From: Gracilaria vermiculophylla
Lineage: Eukaryota > Rhodophyta > Florideophyceae > Gracilariales > Gracilariaceae
Direction: 5' to 3'
DNA: 20,248 nucleotides
Assembly (NCBI GenBank): GCA_019155205.2
Contig: JAHNZQ020000172.1
Span: 1,592,946-1,613,193 of the forward strand
The translations under genes and the position numbers were made by a program. Position 1 is the first letter of the stretch, and each line of letters begins with the position of its first letter. This document shows, piece after piece, positions 8,201 through 18,430 of this stretch. Under the pieces are notes generated by a model that was not told the origin of the DNA, did no database searches, and was given only the letters and a program-made list of their open reading frames with translations.

Positions 8201-9551
8201 AGACAGGCGGTGAAGGAAAAACTCCGAAAAGGGAGAACGAACTGGGGTGAAACGATCATGGGACAGAATTTCGTGTTTATCGTTCGTGGCGACCAGAACA
8301 GTATCGGTTACTACCGAAATGACATAAAACGGCCCGGCAGCTGCAGGCAGGAGTTTGTGGCGCTTCTCCTCCTCGAGTTCAAGAACTCTTTCCGGACGAA
8401 CACGTACGTGCCTGATTTAATGGTTCTAGAGCATGTCCGCCGCAAGCGAACATCGAAATTCTACTAGTAAGCGGCTTGGGCGCGTGCCATTGACTTCCCC
8501 GTGGCGAGAAAGAGCTTCATCATCCAGTCCTTCCACATTTGGCAGTAGTCAAGCACTAATTGGAATTTTTCAGGCGTAGCTTTGGTTTCAAAGCCACCGG
8601 GGATGGAGTCCGTGACAGTATCAACTGAAACGGTGACACCCCTGTAGTTCGGTGAGCTTGCGTGTTGTACGCAAAAGTCCGCGCGTCTGTGTAACCATCC
8701 CATATATTTGGCTCATCAGCAACATGTGATCGCAGAAAAGCGAGGTTAGTACGGTTAAACGGTTCAACTGGCACATAACATTGTGGATGGTATGTCGTAG
8801 TGAACAGGTTCCTCACGTCTAGAACACCAAAGAAATCCAGAAAGAACTTGGGCCTGAATTTCTTTCCGTTATCGGATGGTAACTCCACTGGAGGGCCATA
8901 GCTGAATATTCAATGCGTGACGAACGCTTCGGCAACCGTCAAGGCCGTAATTTTACGTACGGGGACAGTTCGAACCAATTTCGAGAAACGGTCCTTGATG
9001 ACGAGTAAAACCCTGTTGCCTCTCTTGGTCGTGAGTCGTGGACCGTAGATTTCGATCGCAAAAAACTCAAGCGATTCTCGTGCACTAAAAAGCGCAAGTT
9101 TTGTTGTGTGCAGGTGGAACTTCACTTGATTCTTTGCACACTCTTTGCAGAAACGTGCAGATATGTAACTGCCGACCGCCATGGCTGGCCAGCAATAATC
9201 CTTTTTAAGGGTCATCTAGAGCTCCGTACCACCGGCGTGGCCGCTGATGTTCGCATATTTCAAAAAGTGTAACACCGGCCTCTGCAGGGATTGAGGAACC
9301 ACGATCTGTGGGTAGGCTTCGACGGTGCAGACATGATATCTGACGGCATCAACCCTTAAAAGGGAAACGTTTACCACCATTGATATGGGCTCGTATCTCT
9401 GTGTGGAAAGGATCACCAAATTGTTTCCTGATCCATTTCTCCGGTTTTTTCGGTACATAACACCCCGGTAAAGATTTTTCATTATGACTATTGCCTTCGG
9501 CGCAAAGATTATCAATATCAGCTCCGAAGTTCCAGCCGACTGGCCAATCAC
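8201..9551 (-). pseudogene. Ty3/gypsy integrase, inactive
   Basis: From 9551 to 8556 one frame carries the integrase core with two stops, TAG at 9216-9218 and TGA at 8910-8912. The zinc-binding region retains SGHAGG and CKECAKN but not the expected first His. In the DDE core the first acidic position is Glu instead of Asp (FFAIEIYGP, 9051-9053). The second Asp (PSDNG, 8871-8873) and the final Glu (PVEPFNRT, 8763-8765) are intact with 35 residues between them. TTTYHPQ and AFAYNTQ-like motifs follow. After a frameshift near 8560-8600 the C-terminal part continues (FQLVLDYC to RAQAAY, then RLRRT and TYVFV in another frame), ending near 8200 with KHEILSHDRFTPV. The enzyme would insert element DNA into the genome. 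Confidence 0.88.
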
Positions 9552-9699
9552 GCTCCACTGGGTCTATCCCTTCCGGAGTAAAGAACTCTGCCGTGAAACC
9601 TGGAGGTTATGCTCCTACGAAAGCAGAGCTTCCCCGATAGTGGGCAGGCGGGTCAGGGGCTCAGCCTGAGTGTTCTGTGCATTCTTCTTGAACACATAT

Positions 9700-10270
9700 T
9701 GGACGTCGTATTCCGCTAAGCGAATTTTCTATCGCATAAGGCGATCTGTGGGATCAGAAATTCTTATGAGCCAACCTTAGTGAGGATTGAGCCGTGTGAC
9801 CAGTAAAATGCACTCCCAGTGGATATGGGCTATGGGTAAACAGTTGCCACACGACTGCAGGCCACTCCTTCTACGAGACAGAGTAGTTCCGCTCATGCTC
9901 ATCAAGCGAGCGGAATTAATATCCAATTTAGTGTCGTTCCCCCTCCCGGGTTGTTTGGAAGAGCCTATAACTAACTTGGTAGTCGATCGATTCCGTATCA
10001 ACGGAGTATGCAAGATCGAGTTTTGGGTAACAACAAGATCGGTGCCGAGAATATCGCGTCCTTAACAGAGTTCAGAGCATCCGTTTGAACGGATGTAAAG
10101 GATTCCAGTTTCATTTGCTGACCATTCCACAGCAGTGTGCTGAGAGACACGGTACCATGCGAGAACATCGTAAAAATCGTCTGAAGACGTTGAAGAGCCC
10201 TAGGAAGGAGCGGAGTTCCGTCACGTTCTATTTTTCTTTGCCCTGAGCAGGGAATTAACACGAGCCTCTT
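9700..10270 (-). pseudogene. Ty3/gypsy RNase H, inactive
   Basis: The connection segment shows FTSVQTDALNSVKDAIFSAPIL (two adjacent parts of one open stretch). RNase H then follows in another frame: SVDTES at the place of the usual DTDAS, YRLFQTTREGERH, RSLDEHERNYSVS, AVVWQLFTHSPYPLGVHF and HTAQSSLRL. Three stops lie within about 80 codons. At least two of the acidic residues needed for metal binding are replaced (Asp to Glu in TDAS and Asp to Ala in the HTDH motif). Confidence 0.82.
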
Positions 10271-10850
10271 CAATCAATAGCCGTCAAAGACGGATTATTT
10301 GCCCCAGATGCTTCACTGTATCCGTCAAAAAACTCACACTTTCTCAATTTTAGGATTACCACTGCATCTCGTACAACGGTTATGATCCCACTCACATGGG
10401 TGACGTGGCTATCTAGATTATTTGGGAAGACGACGATGTCATCCAGATACACGAGACATGCCCATAACTTGAAATGGCACAATAGGATGTCGATGGCACG
10501 CTGGAAGATGGAGGAGGAATTTTTTAGCCCAATAAATATCAGCTTGAAGCTGTAAAAGCCATAATAACAAACTAATGCGGTCTTGCTGTGCTATTATTTT
10601 AGAACGGTAACTCGCCAATAATCTCAATTTGCATGAAACGCGGTAAACACGCTGGCTCTCCCGAAAGAGTCCATACACTCGTTCATATTAGGAATGGATT
10701 ACGCATCGCATCTCGTCACGGCATTAAGCCAGCGACAGTTTACGCGGAAGGGCCAGATTCCATACAACTTCAGAGCCAGTACCACTGGGGGTGCTCAAGG
10801 CAACTGAGTGGGCTCAATAAAACTTGCGCGGAGCGTCTTGTCCACTGAGA
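10271..10850 (-). pseudogene. Ty3/gypsy reverse transcriptase, inactive
   Basis: Fragments in several frames follow the order of a gypsy RT: an IEPTQLP segment near 10800, then MNECMDSL and RESQRVYRVS, then LKNSSSIFQRAIDILL, and finally the polymerase active-site motif YLDDIVVF (YLDD at 10438-10449) with LDSHVTHV and KLRKCEFFDG after it. The catalytic Asp pair is intact but the gene is cut by several frameshifts and stops. Upstream, 10851-11780 is the expected protease-RT linker and shows only short decayed frames. Confidence 0.85.
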
Positions 10851-11787
10851 ACTGTTCCTTCTCCCAGGCCTTTGGTCTGTTCCTGAAAGAGTGCTGTGCT
10901 ACCAGCTAATCGTCCGGCTGCCGAGCAACAGGTTGTTCTGTTCCAGTAATCTACCCAAGAGAGCCATTTCACATCTTTGTGAGTTCCCGCAGCTTACTGC
11001 GGATGCGCTTGTGGTGTGGCCCTGAAACGTGTCTAAGTTCCTGATCCTCGAGTGCCTTCGGAGGTTCAACCACATCGAAACTTGTCGGCATGCGCCTTTC
11101 TCTCTCACGGCTCTCTCCCTTTTCCTTCTCAGGCAACGTTTTTCACTGATCGGTATGAGATAACTTCTCTACTTTCCGATACAGGGCTCCACTCCCCTTT
11201 GGGGCACTTCCATCGGTAACAATCCCGAGGACCTTGGTCGTGGTCATCTTGGTTGGACCCACTGCCCGTAGGTGTGGCTCGACTGAGCCAATGACTTAAT
11301 TATTCACCGGATACTGGGGCATGTTACAGAGGTTGGCACGCAGAATGCAAAAAAAGGGCATCCAGTGTAATCTATACAATCCCGTCTGTAACGGCTAACT
11401 GAAGCTTCTCGTCCAACAAGGGAAGGGGTTCAGCAACCCATACACCGTGTTTACCGGAGTTTCCATCCACCATGACATGAGTTCCTGTCGACCGTTAGAT
11501 CGAAGAAGCTGGTCAGAGCCTTATCGATTCCCGCGAGATCGTAGGTGTGAGCGGTACAAGCTTCTGGGAGGCTCTCTACAAAGGAAGACGAACAATCGGA
11601 ACGGAGGGTCCATTTTCAAATTCTACCTAACTTTGGTGGGTCAGGTGGCGTCGATGAAGCAATCGCAGTAGTTACATCTCAGTATCACTGGAGCTGCAAA
11701 GGACTGACGAATCACAAATTCGAGCTCTACCATCTACCTCTTCACACTTGTGGCTAAGTGGATGATTCCTACCGTTTGAACGGATTA
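10851..11787 (-). other. Decayed stretch between protease and reverse transcriptase
   Basis: No frame longer than about 75 codons is found on either strand and no domain is recognised. The position within the chromovirus suits the protease-RT linker and the RT N terminus. Confidence 0.45.
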
Positions 11788-12006
11788 TTATTCGGATCCG
11801 CGAAGTCTAGAGCCGTTCCATAAACGATTTCGAAATCGCAATTCCGGGGGCAATTCGGAATCAACCCCACAATTGGGGCCTATACTGGTATCTACCACCG
11901 TGAGATACCATACCATAAGCTGGGGGCGTGGGCCAAGGTCAGTGTAGACCCTATAATTGCGCTTGGCCATTACAAGGACTATGTCCGGGACTCGGTGATT
12001 TTTCAC
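11788..12006 (-). pseudogene. Retroelement aspartic protease remnant
   Basis: A short minus-strand frame contains YLTVVDTSIGPNCGVDSELP. The VDTS/G-x-G-PN pattern, with its Asp at 11890-11892, matches the active-site loop of gypsy-type aspartic proteases, which cut the Gag-Pol polyprotein. Position between the zinc-knuckle remnant and the RT supports this. The second half of the protease is not recognisable. Confidence 0.6.
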
Positions 12007-12278
12007 CCCTGTCTATGGTCGACAATGATCAGCGAAGTGTTCAGAGTCCCCTTCTGCGGGTTTCTTCTTGTTCAAGATTTTCAGCGGTAAGCGAGGCTGT
12101 GGCGCCTCGGGCTTCATATATCTGAACCTCGTGGATGCTTCTCCCAAATAGAGGACGCTCGCGGTTACGTTTCCTGGATCAGGACGTCCTGAATGGATAG
12201 CTCAGTTTACTTTGAAATAAGTGCTCGGGAATTTTAACCAAAGTATCCCACCGACGCGGAGTTTTTTTCGGCTCGTTT

Positions 12279-14309
12279 TCATGGAGGCCGTACCGGTCTC
12301 ACCGATTCGTATCGCATGGGCGGGTTTTTCGGGACTGCGCTGAAGTCCGTCTTGGCACGGAGATGTGACACGACGGGGACCGGTTCTTTTTCCTCACGAG
12401 GGAGGGCGTTGTAAATGGCTGCGGTCGAAGGCAACTCTCGGGTTGAGAGGAAACACTGCTGAATAGAGTAACCGTGGACACAGAACAGATGGAAAACCAA
12501 TCCTCCCGCGTGAGGTGGTACAATATCCCGAGCATCTGGGACTCGTCATGGCGTGCCGGCGTTCGACCAACCTGGACGTTTTTTACAATCTTAACCGTTT
12601 TGAAACACAATACGATTGATCAAAACACGTTTGCTACAAGCGTATATTGCTGCATCATCCAGCGCGGTCTCGTACGTCCCTTCCGTCGTATATTGGAGCT
12701 CTGAAGTAGGGACCGACAGAGCATCGCCTTAAGCGAAGTGGAGAGTGTCATATCCCGGTTGGGGCTGCCCCTCATTCATGAGAGAAAGGGATAGATACTT
12801 GTTCTCCGTCACCAATGCTTTAGCGGATCTTGGCCTCTACTGAGTGTGGCGAACGCGAAGCGCAGCACCTTCGGGTCGTGCGTACTGCACTAACTCCAGG
12901 CAAGTGGGCCTCGGCTTATCTTTTTGATATGGAGCAACCAAGGTATTGATCGTACGATTTCACTCATTGATGAACATTTTACTCGGCTCGGTAGCGGGAT
13001 AGAATTATCACAATGGTGATAAGCCTTTTTAAGGCATACCGAAAAGTCGAGTTTCGCCTCTTCGTCTTTCTAGCCACTGTCTCGTAGAACGAGAATGGAG
13101 AACTAAATCACCTGGTGGATTGCATGGGAACGCAGCAGGTACGGCATTGCTTCTGGCCAGCAAATTACTCCTTCTTCGGAGGCTAGGCTTGAACCTTGGA
13201 CAGAGTTCTATCGGCCTCCAGTCATCGTCTCGTACGAAATACGGAAGAATAACGTAGGCGTATCCCTCGTTGATCTTGAGTACATCGGCTTCGGCGATAA
13301 GTCGTGCCAGAAACTCCAATACTGCTCCAGGGTTTTCTCCAGAAAAGGTCTGGTTTCGTAGCGTGCGTTGCGATCTATTGATGCAATCTTGCACAATTTC
13401 TGTGTCACTAAATGTTCCTTCCATCTAGGAATCGTCCAACCGGTAGTACCAGTACGACAAAAGGTACCGATACATCGTGTTCGTCGGCTTCAACTCCTTG
13501 AGAACAAGGTTCCTACTGCCTTTTTTGTGTGCCAGGGTGGCACCAGTAGTAGTGGATGATTGCTTGAAGCGGAATCAGCACCAGTTTTGGTTCTTAGCAC
13601 CAGACACCGAGCTTTCAGAACATTCCGAATCACAAGGTGAAGAACTCAATGAATTCAAAATGTCATCATACTGGGCATCCTTGTGCCCTTTGGACTTGTG
13701 CTAACGGCGGTCCTTACACATCTCTTTCTGATCATCTCGATGAGAGACTGCAGCTGGCCGAGCCAGGATTTGCAGGTCCGTCAGGAGGGCCTTTTCCAAC
13801 GTCTCGAGACGGGATCGGACACGGAGGAACCTGGTCTCTACTCCTTCTACGAAAGCGGCCGGTCCACCAAAATACTCCAGTACGGTGATGAAATCTGACT
13901 GCACACGACATAAAATTTCCACTACCTACTTCACGGTGCTAGCCTTAAAAGCCCCCCGTAAGGTGGCAAACTCCCTCGAAATTGTTTTGTGGGCAGTGTA
14001 CAAAGTGCGGGACTGCTCTACCATGCCCTTGACCAGAGAAATTCCAACAACCCAAGGTGCTGTTTGAGCGACCGCTTCGGGGGAAACCGGCGTTGACGAT
14101 CCAACACCGGGTAGCAGACTATCCGGGAAAGCTAGCGGGAGATATCGGTTTTCCGAATCACGGCCCAAGACTTTGGGATCCTTCCCGGCTAGACCCGATT
14201 CAGAACGTATCAGGATCCGTATAGGCAATAAGTTGCTCGGTTGATCACCGCCATCACGATAACGACTGCGAGTGATTGCAAGCTGCGTCATAGACGGCTT
14301 ATCTGGCAC
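12279..14309 (-). pseudogene. Gag pseudogene of the minus-strand chromovirus
   Basis: The frame 14309-13926 is a Ser/Pro-rich N-terminal part; a TAG (13926-13928) is followed in the same frame by VVEILCRVQSDFITVLEYFG and FVEGVETRF down to 13701. A second block (13424-13029) shows IVQDCINRSQRTLRNQTFSG, FLARLIAEADVLKINEG and YVILPYFVRDD, a capsid-like region; LELVQYARPEGAA lies near 12890. A zinc-knuckle remnant at 12453-12494 keeps only the last Cys; the two earlier Cys positions are Phe and the His is Tyr. The same blocks occur in the plus-strand copy at 15.9-17.6 kb, which confirms the reading frames. Gag would form the particle that packages element RNA. Confidence 0.75.
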
Positions 14310-15889
14310 TTTGAAACCGTAGAAATGGGAGTGACACTGAGAGCAATTGTGACCAAAACCTCAAAGAGGAAGCACAAGTTCGATTGATCCTTTCTAATTC
14401 GAAAACCACTTGTAGTGCAATACCCAGCAAACGGGAAAAGCTCTCGAACACAGTCGAATCTTCCTCCATGGACGCAGTTCGGCGATAGAGCTCTCTCGAG
14501 GAAACAACACGACAATGTCCGGTGTAAGACCAAGATTACCCTGTCATCGTTTGATAAGAAGGGTATGAAAATGATCACCGCAAGAGGGCAGTACGTGTAT
14601 GCAGTGCCTCCATGGAAAACAGAGATGAAACACAAAGGGAAGCCCGTGTCGCGCGAACGTTAAGGTGGATAATGTACCAATAATGTGGGAAAAAGAAGGA
14701 TAGACATAACTCAAAACAACTGCAGGACGTGAAGACCCTTTTTAGAAAGCGAGCATAGTGAAACTGGTGATATACCTAAGAATGGGCGCTCTCAGCGAGC
14801 AGGGTGGATGAGCAACCGTACGTTTCGGGACATTCCTCGCGAGAGGTATATACTGACGCAGGCGGGAGGCTCAGACCTGGAAACGTGGTTACCATTCACT
14901 GAGGGTAGCCACAGTAACTCCGGCGCCCTTGAGTACTATGGTGCTAATACTTAGTGCTAATTAAATAGGGAAAACTCTAAATAAATAAATAAGTATTCGA
15001 TTGTTAGGCCCACCACCCGTGCACAGTCCCAGTAACTACTCCTACCAGACAATCCTCATGCCACACGCGCAGGGAGCGTGTTGCTAATTGCTTGCGCGGG
15101 AATTCGTCATATTAAGGACTAAACACGAGTTACTCGGTAAAACTCTGCATACAGGTATAAGCAGTAAAACGTGCGTGCACTTCGACCACGTCCGTCATCC
15201 GCTCAGCAAAGCTTGCCCAATACCCGTCTGGACGAACGTATAACCTGGCGACGCCGAGATAGCTCGATATCTTACAGGGAGATCTCACGAAACGTACGGA
15301 AACTTCCCCAATCACATTGTTTCCGGATTCTCTGGTTTTCCATTTGTTTTTCCTCCTGCAACCATTGCGACAGCATGGCCACAGAGTTACGCCCGGCTCT
15401 TATGCCTCGCTTGAGGAAAGCTTTGCCTCAGAATTACCTCGCAAGAGGAAGGTTCAGAACATCCTTTACTATATCTTCCCCCATTAGGAGTTGCACTAAA
15501 AAGTGGTTTCCTGACTTGGAAATGGAGTTCCACTGCCAGATCCTCATCTAGTTTCTTTTTCCTTTCCATTTGTTGTGCACTCTGGAATTCACCCGTTGTC
15601 TGATTTTCGCCGTCGTGACGGATACCTTTGATGATCTGGAAACCCACTAGAGCCGAGCCAGTACTGACCCGGACCCAGTAAGTGCCACGTGTTGACTGCC
15701 GAGACAGCTGGTGCAGAGCAGGTGGACTGCGGAATGCGGACGGCTGATCCGGGTACCATTTGACCAGGCGACTGGCCATCAACAGCCATTACGGTGGTAT
15801 CCCCGCAACCGCGGCTGGTTGGAAAGGCCCTCGTGTGTAGTTTGTAAGATCAGATCTGCACCCTGCGGCTAACGTGGGAACCCCTGCCT
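14310..15889. other. Region between two head-to-head gag copies
   Basis: The 5' ends, leaders and any 5' LTRs of two oppositely oriented retroelements should lie here, but I could not identify paired LTRs. An AT-rich patch with four TAAA-type units is at about 14982-14998. TGTTAG at 15006-15011 could be an LTR start. A minus-strand ATG frame from 15779 to 15387 (about 130 codons, with MERKKKLDEDLAVEL near its middle) and a plus-strand frame at 15171-15551 are open but overlap each other and show no domain, so neither is called as a gene. Confidence 0.45.
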
Positions 15890-17560
15890 GAAGACCTAGA
15901 GTCTTGCCAAAGGCACTCGAAGAGTGTGTCGACGAATGTCGCTGAGGAGATTCGCGGGCTGAGATCTTGTACTAATACGATATTCGAAGGCTTCGGGCCA
16001 CCGACATCCTACTTTGAAGGCGTGGATGATCGATTCAATCGAAAACGAGTTCAACCGGAGTCGGTCGAGAAGGCTGTGCTTGCTTCCGCAACCGCATCAC
16101 AAACCGTTGGCTCTCAGTGTGACGAACGCCGGGAGGCTCGGAATGGCCGCAGAATGCGGAACAACTGAAAGAACTGCGATCAACATAAGAGTTTCTTTTC
16201 AGACTCGGAATCGACTATTTAAGATTCTGAGACATCACGGAGTGACTGCGTCCATGATTGTTCGGAGCAAAGTTCCCCTTAGAAACGGCCACTGGCCACC
16301 TATGGAGCAATTCGATCCCGTTTAGAGTTTAGGAAACACTCTGGGCGTCATTCGTTGAAGCCCACTAATTCGCTATACAACAAGCTGGTTTCATACCGGT
16401 ATTGTCGGATAGGAGATTGTTCTTTAGGAAGCACACCTCGTGACACGGGTAAGGTAAAGGACTGTATCGAACTGAAGCAGCTCTCCATGAGGAACCAGAA
16501 CTGTACTGGAGATGATCCAATTTTGGTGCTAGACTTCCCAGCCCGCCTTGTCGCGAAACCAGATATCCTCAATATGAATGAGTCCTAGGCATATCTGGCA
16601 TAACTGTACTTTTTACAAGGAGTCGATGAAGACCATGTTCTTACCGTTGGAGGTTTCTCTCCGGTGTCCGAGAGAGAAGTGACATTTCGGCCCGAGGTCG
16701 TGCAGTACCATATGCGTTCCAACGGTACTAGCGCCGCCATTCCGTCGGCAACCCTCACGCTGCGCGATACTTGCCAGCTCACTGAAGAGCTGGAGCCCGA
16801 CAATTCGGTACGCCTAAGTAAGGCTTTCCACCACTGTGGAAATGTGTATCCAGTAGGGAATCGGTGCACGATGTTTATTGATGGGTTAGATCCGGCTTTT
16901 AAGACGCTGGTTTTCCGTCACCAAAAAATTACCCTTCGATAGGTAGCCTGGAGCTGGTTCAATTTTCCCGTGCAGAGGAAGACGTATTCTGTGGGAAAAA
17001 CTCCGGATACCAGCAGGATGGAGTGAAGGCTCATATTATCGGTTCCGATACCTCTTTCCGTTCAATGCAAGCTTGTAGCGCTTCCGAATCAGGTCATTAC
17101 GGTGTGCACCTTCTCCGCGACTATAGGTGGTCCGTCTCCATATTTGAATACCCCTAAACCCCTAAACCCCTAACCCCTAACCGTCTACGAAAGAAGGCTC
17201 GTACGGTACAGCAACGGGAGCTCCGAAGGACGCACACGCCCTCTACATGGGTACTTAATGGGACGCAGCCACTCGCCTGCCGTATGCAAACGGGATGAAG
17301 AGGGTGCAGCGCAATGGTTGGGATGATTACCGGAACCCTGAGAGGTCAGCCGAAATTCGGAATGCCGCTCCCCGAGTTCCTACGTCTGGAGTTGTCTGCC
17401 ACTTGTGCTGTGTACCGGGGCAAACCTGCACGCAGTGCCGTTTTACTTTGAAAAAGATGGTGCAGGTGGTAGCCAACTACGAAGCCCTGTCCCGGAAAGA
17501 GAAAACGGCCGTTTTAATGACGTCGTATCTTCCAGCAATACGGAGTGCCCCAACGCGTTA
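15890..17560 (+). pseudogene. Second, plus-strand gag pseudogene of the same family
   Basis: EDLESCQRHSKSVSTNVAEE leads into FEGFGPPTSYFEGVDDRF (to about 16168), aligned residue by residue with FVEGVETRF in the minus-strand gag. LSMRNQNCTGDDPILVLDF and PDILNMNES (to 16588) match its capsid-like block. The frame then reads through stops to HCGNVYPVGNRCTMFIDGLD (ending 16942) and LELVQFSRAEEDVF (16945-16987). A zinc knuckle at 17397-17438 has all three Cys but Gln in place of His. A telomere-like tract interrupts the linker before it. Stops and frameshifts make it inactive. No protease or RT follows; after about 17740 unrelated sequence begins. Confidence 0.75.
17151..17182 (+). repeat. Interstitial telomere-like repeat
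   Basis: Two units of CCCCTAAA followed by two units of CCCCTAA and a final CC form a 32-bp perfect tract, the complement of (TTTAGGGG/TTAGGGG)n. It lies inside the second gag pseudogene, between the capsid-like end and the zinc knuckle. Nothing else in the window resembles it. Confidence 0.85.
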
Positions 17561-18430
17561 GCTCACACCCCACGTTTACCGCAGTGGCGAACGCCAGGGA
17601 CGACAGAATCCTTTGCCGACCTCAATGGAAGTCTTGGCTATGCTGCTCGCGAGGTCAACTACACGCAACGAGATGGACTACTCGTTGTCGAGGAACCAGG
17701 GCGAGAGCGTGTCGCAAAACCTGTTCAGATAAACTAACTGAGTTAGTCTTCCCACAGGGATGGAGTACAGCGGATTTTAAGGTGATATTGTTGTGTTGCT
17801 TTAGGACGGAATATTTATAAGTAGAGCTTGTATTTCATTAAATTAGCCGCACAGTGCATGGCCCGGCCCATTTTCTCTACGATACTTTTGAGAAACGGTA
17901 GAAGTTAGATTTATTTTTGTTAGTTAGTGCTGGTACTTACCACAGAAGTGAGACCTGCCGAGGTGGGCTACCGCCGTGGTACTTAATCTGCCAGTCAAGC
18001 TCCACCTCTGGGGAAGTAAACCAAGCAGCTTGAGTCTACGACTATTTTTACGGCTGGATATTTTTGTGGAACATCCTAATGTTTCTCAGCTTCTAAATTT
18101 CCGGGTTATCTCGTATCAGCGCCTGTACGAGCAGTCTCCCCCCAAGGAGCCTCTATCTCCGCTTGGTGTTTTCCGATCCCCTTTCCGAATTCCCCCAGCA
18201 CGAGATAGCGATTACCAGAGACCACCATTAGGACGTCACGCCTTTGGCGTCAACAAAAACTCTCATCAGACGGTGAGTATTATCACCTCGAAAGGAGAAC
18301 TGACTGTAAGACGACTGGTCTCCCGACTTAGAAGGTCCGTTTACTAAAGGAATCGTAAGAGAAACGGCAGAACAGCATTTCTAGTTTGCGACTATCAGAA
18401 CTCAACAATGGAAGTTTTCCTTAAGAGGAT
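17561..18430. other. Possible LTR or leader region, no gene seen
   Basis: Between two gag-like pseudogenes lies a stretch with lower coding content. It includes a TATA-like string (ATATTTATAAGTAG, about 17809-17822) and an AT-rich segment up to about 17930. In orientation it could be the 5' LTR and leader of the element whose gag starts near 18430, or the decayed end of the preceding one. No repeat pair proves either. A 123-codon plus-strand frame at 17976-18347 has no recognisable domain. Confidence 0.4.

Larger units (their letters stand above)
7152..14309 (-). mobile_element. Decayed Ty3/gypsy chromovirus
   Basis: Read right to left, this block holds the domains of a Ty3/gypsy element in the family order: gag with a zinc-knuckle remnant, aspartic protease, reverse transcriptase, RNase H, integrase and a C-terminal chromodomain. 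Coding remains span about 7.2 kb, a usual size. Stops, frameshifts and catalytic substitutions occur in nearly every domain, so the element is inactive. LTRs, primer-binding site and target duplication could not be identified; decay or truncation at both ends would explain this. The chromodomain places it among the chromoviruses, which target chromatin when they integrate. Confidence 0.9.

Noticed and set aside
6837..14309. Several plus-strand frames of 60-130 codons opposite the chromovirus
   Set aside because: They are shadows of the minus-strand domains or of its decayed linkers and show no motifs.
14760..14960. Possible tRNA-like or other structured RNA in the inter-gag region
   Set aside because: No cloverleaf with A and B boxes could be made from the sequence by eye.
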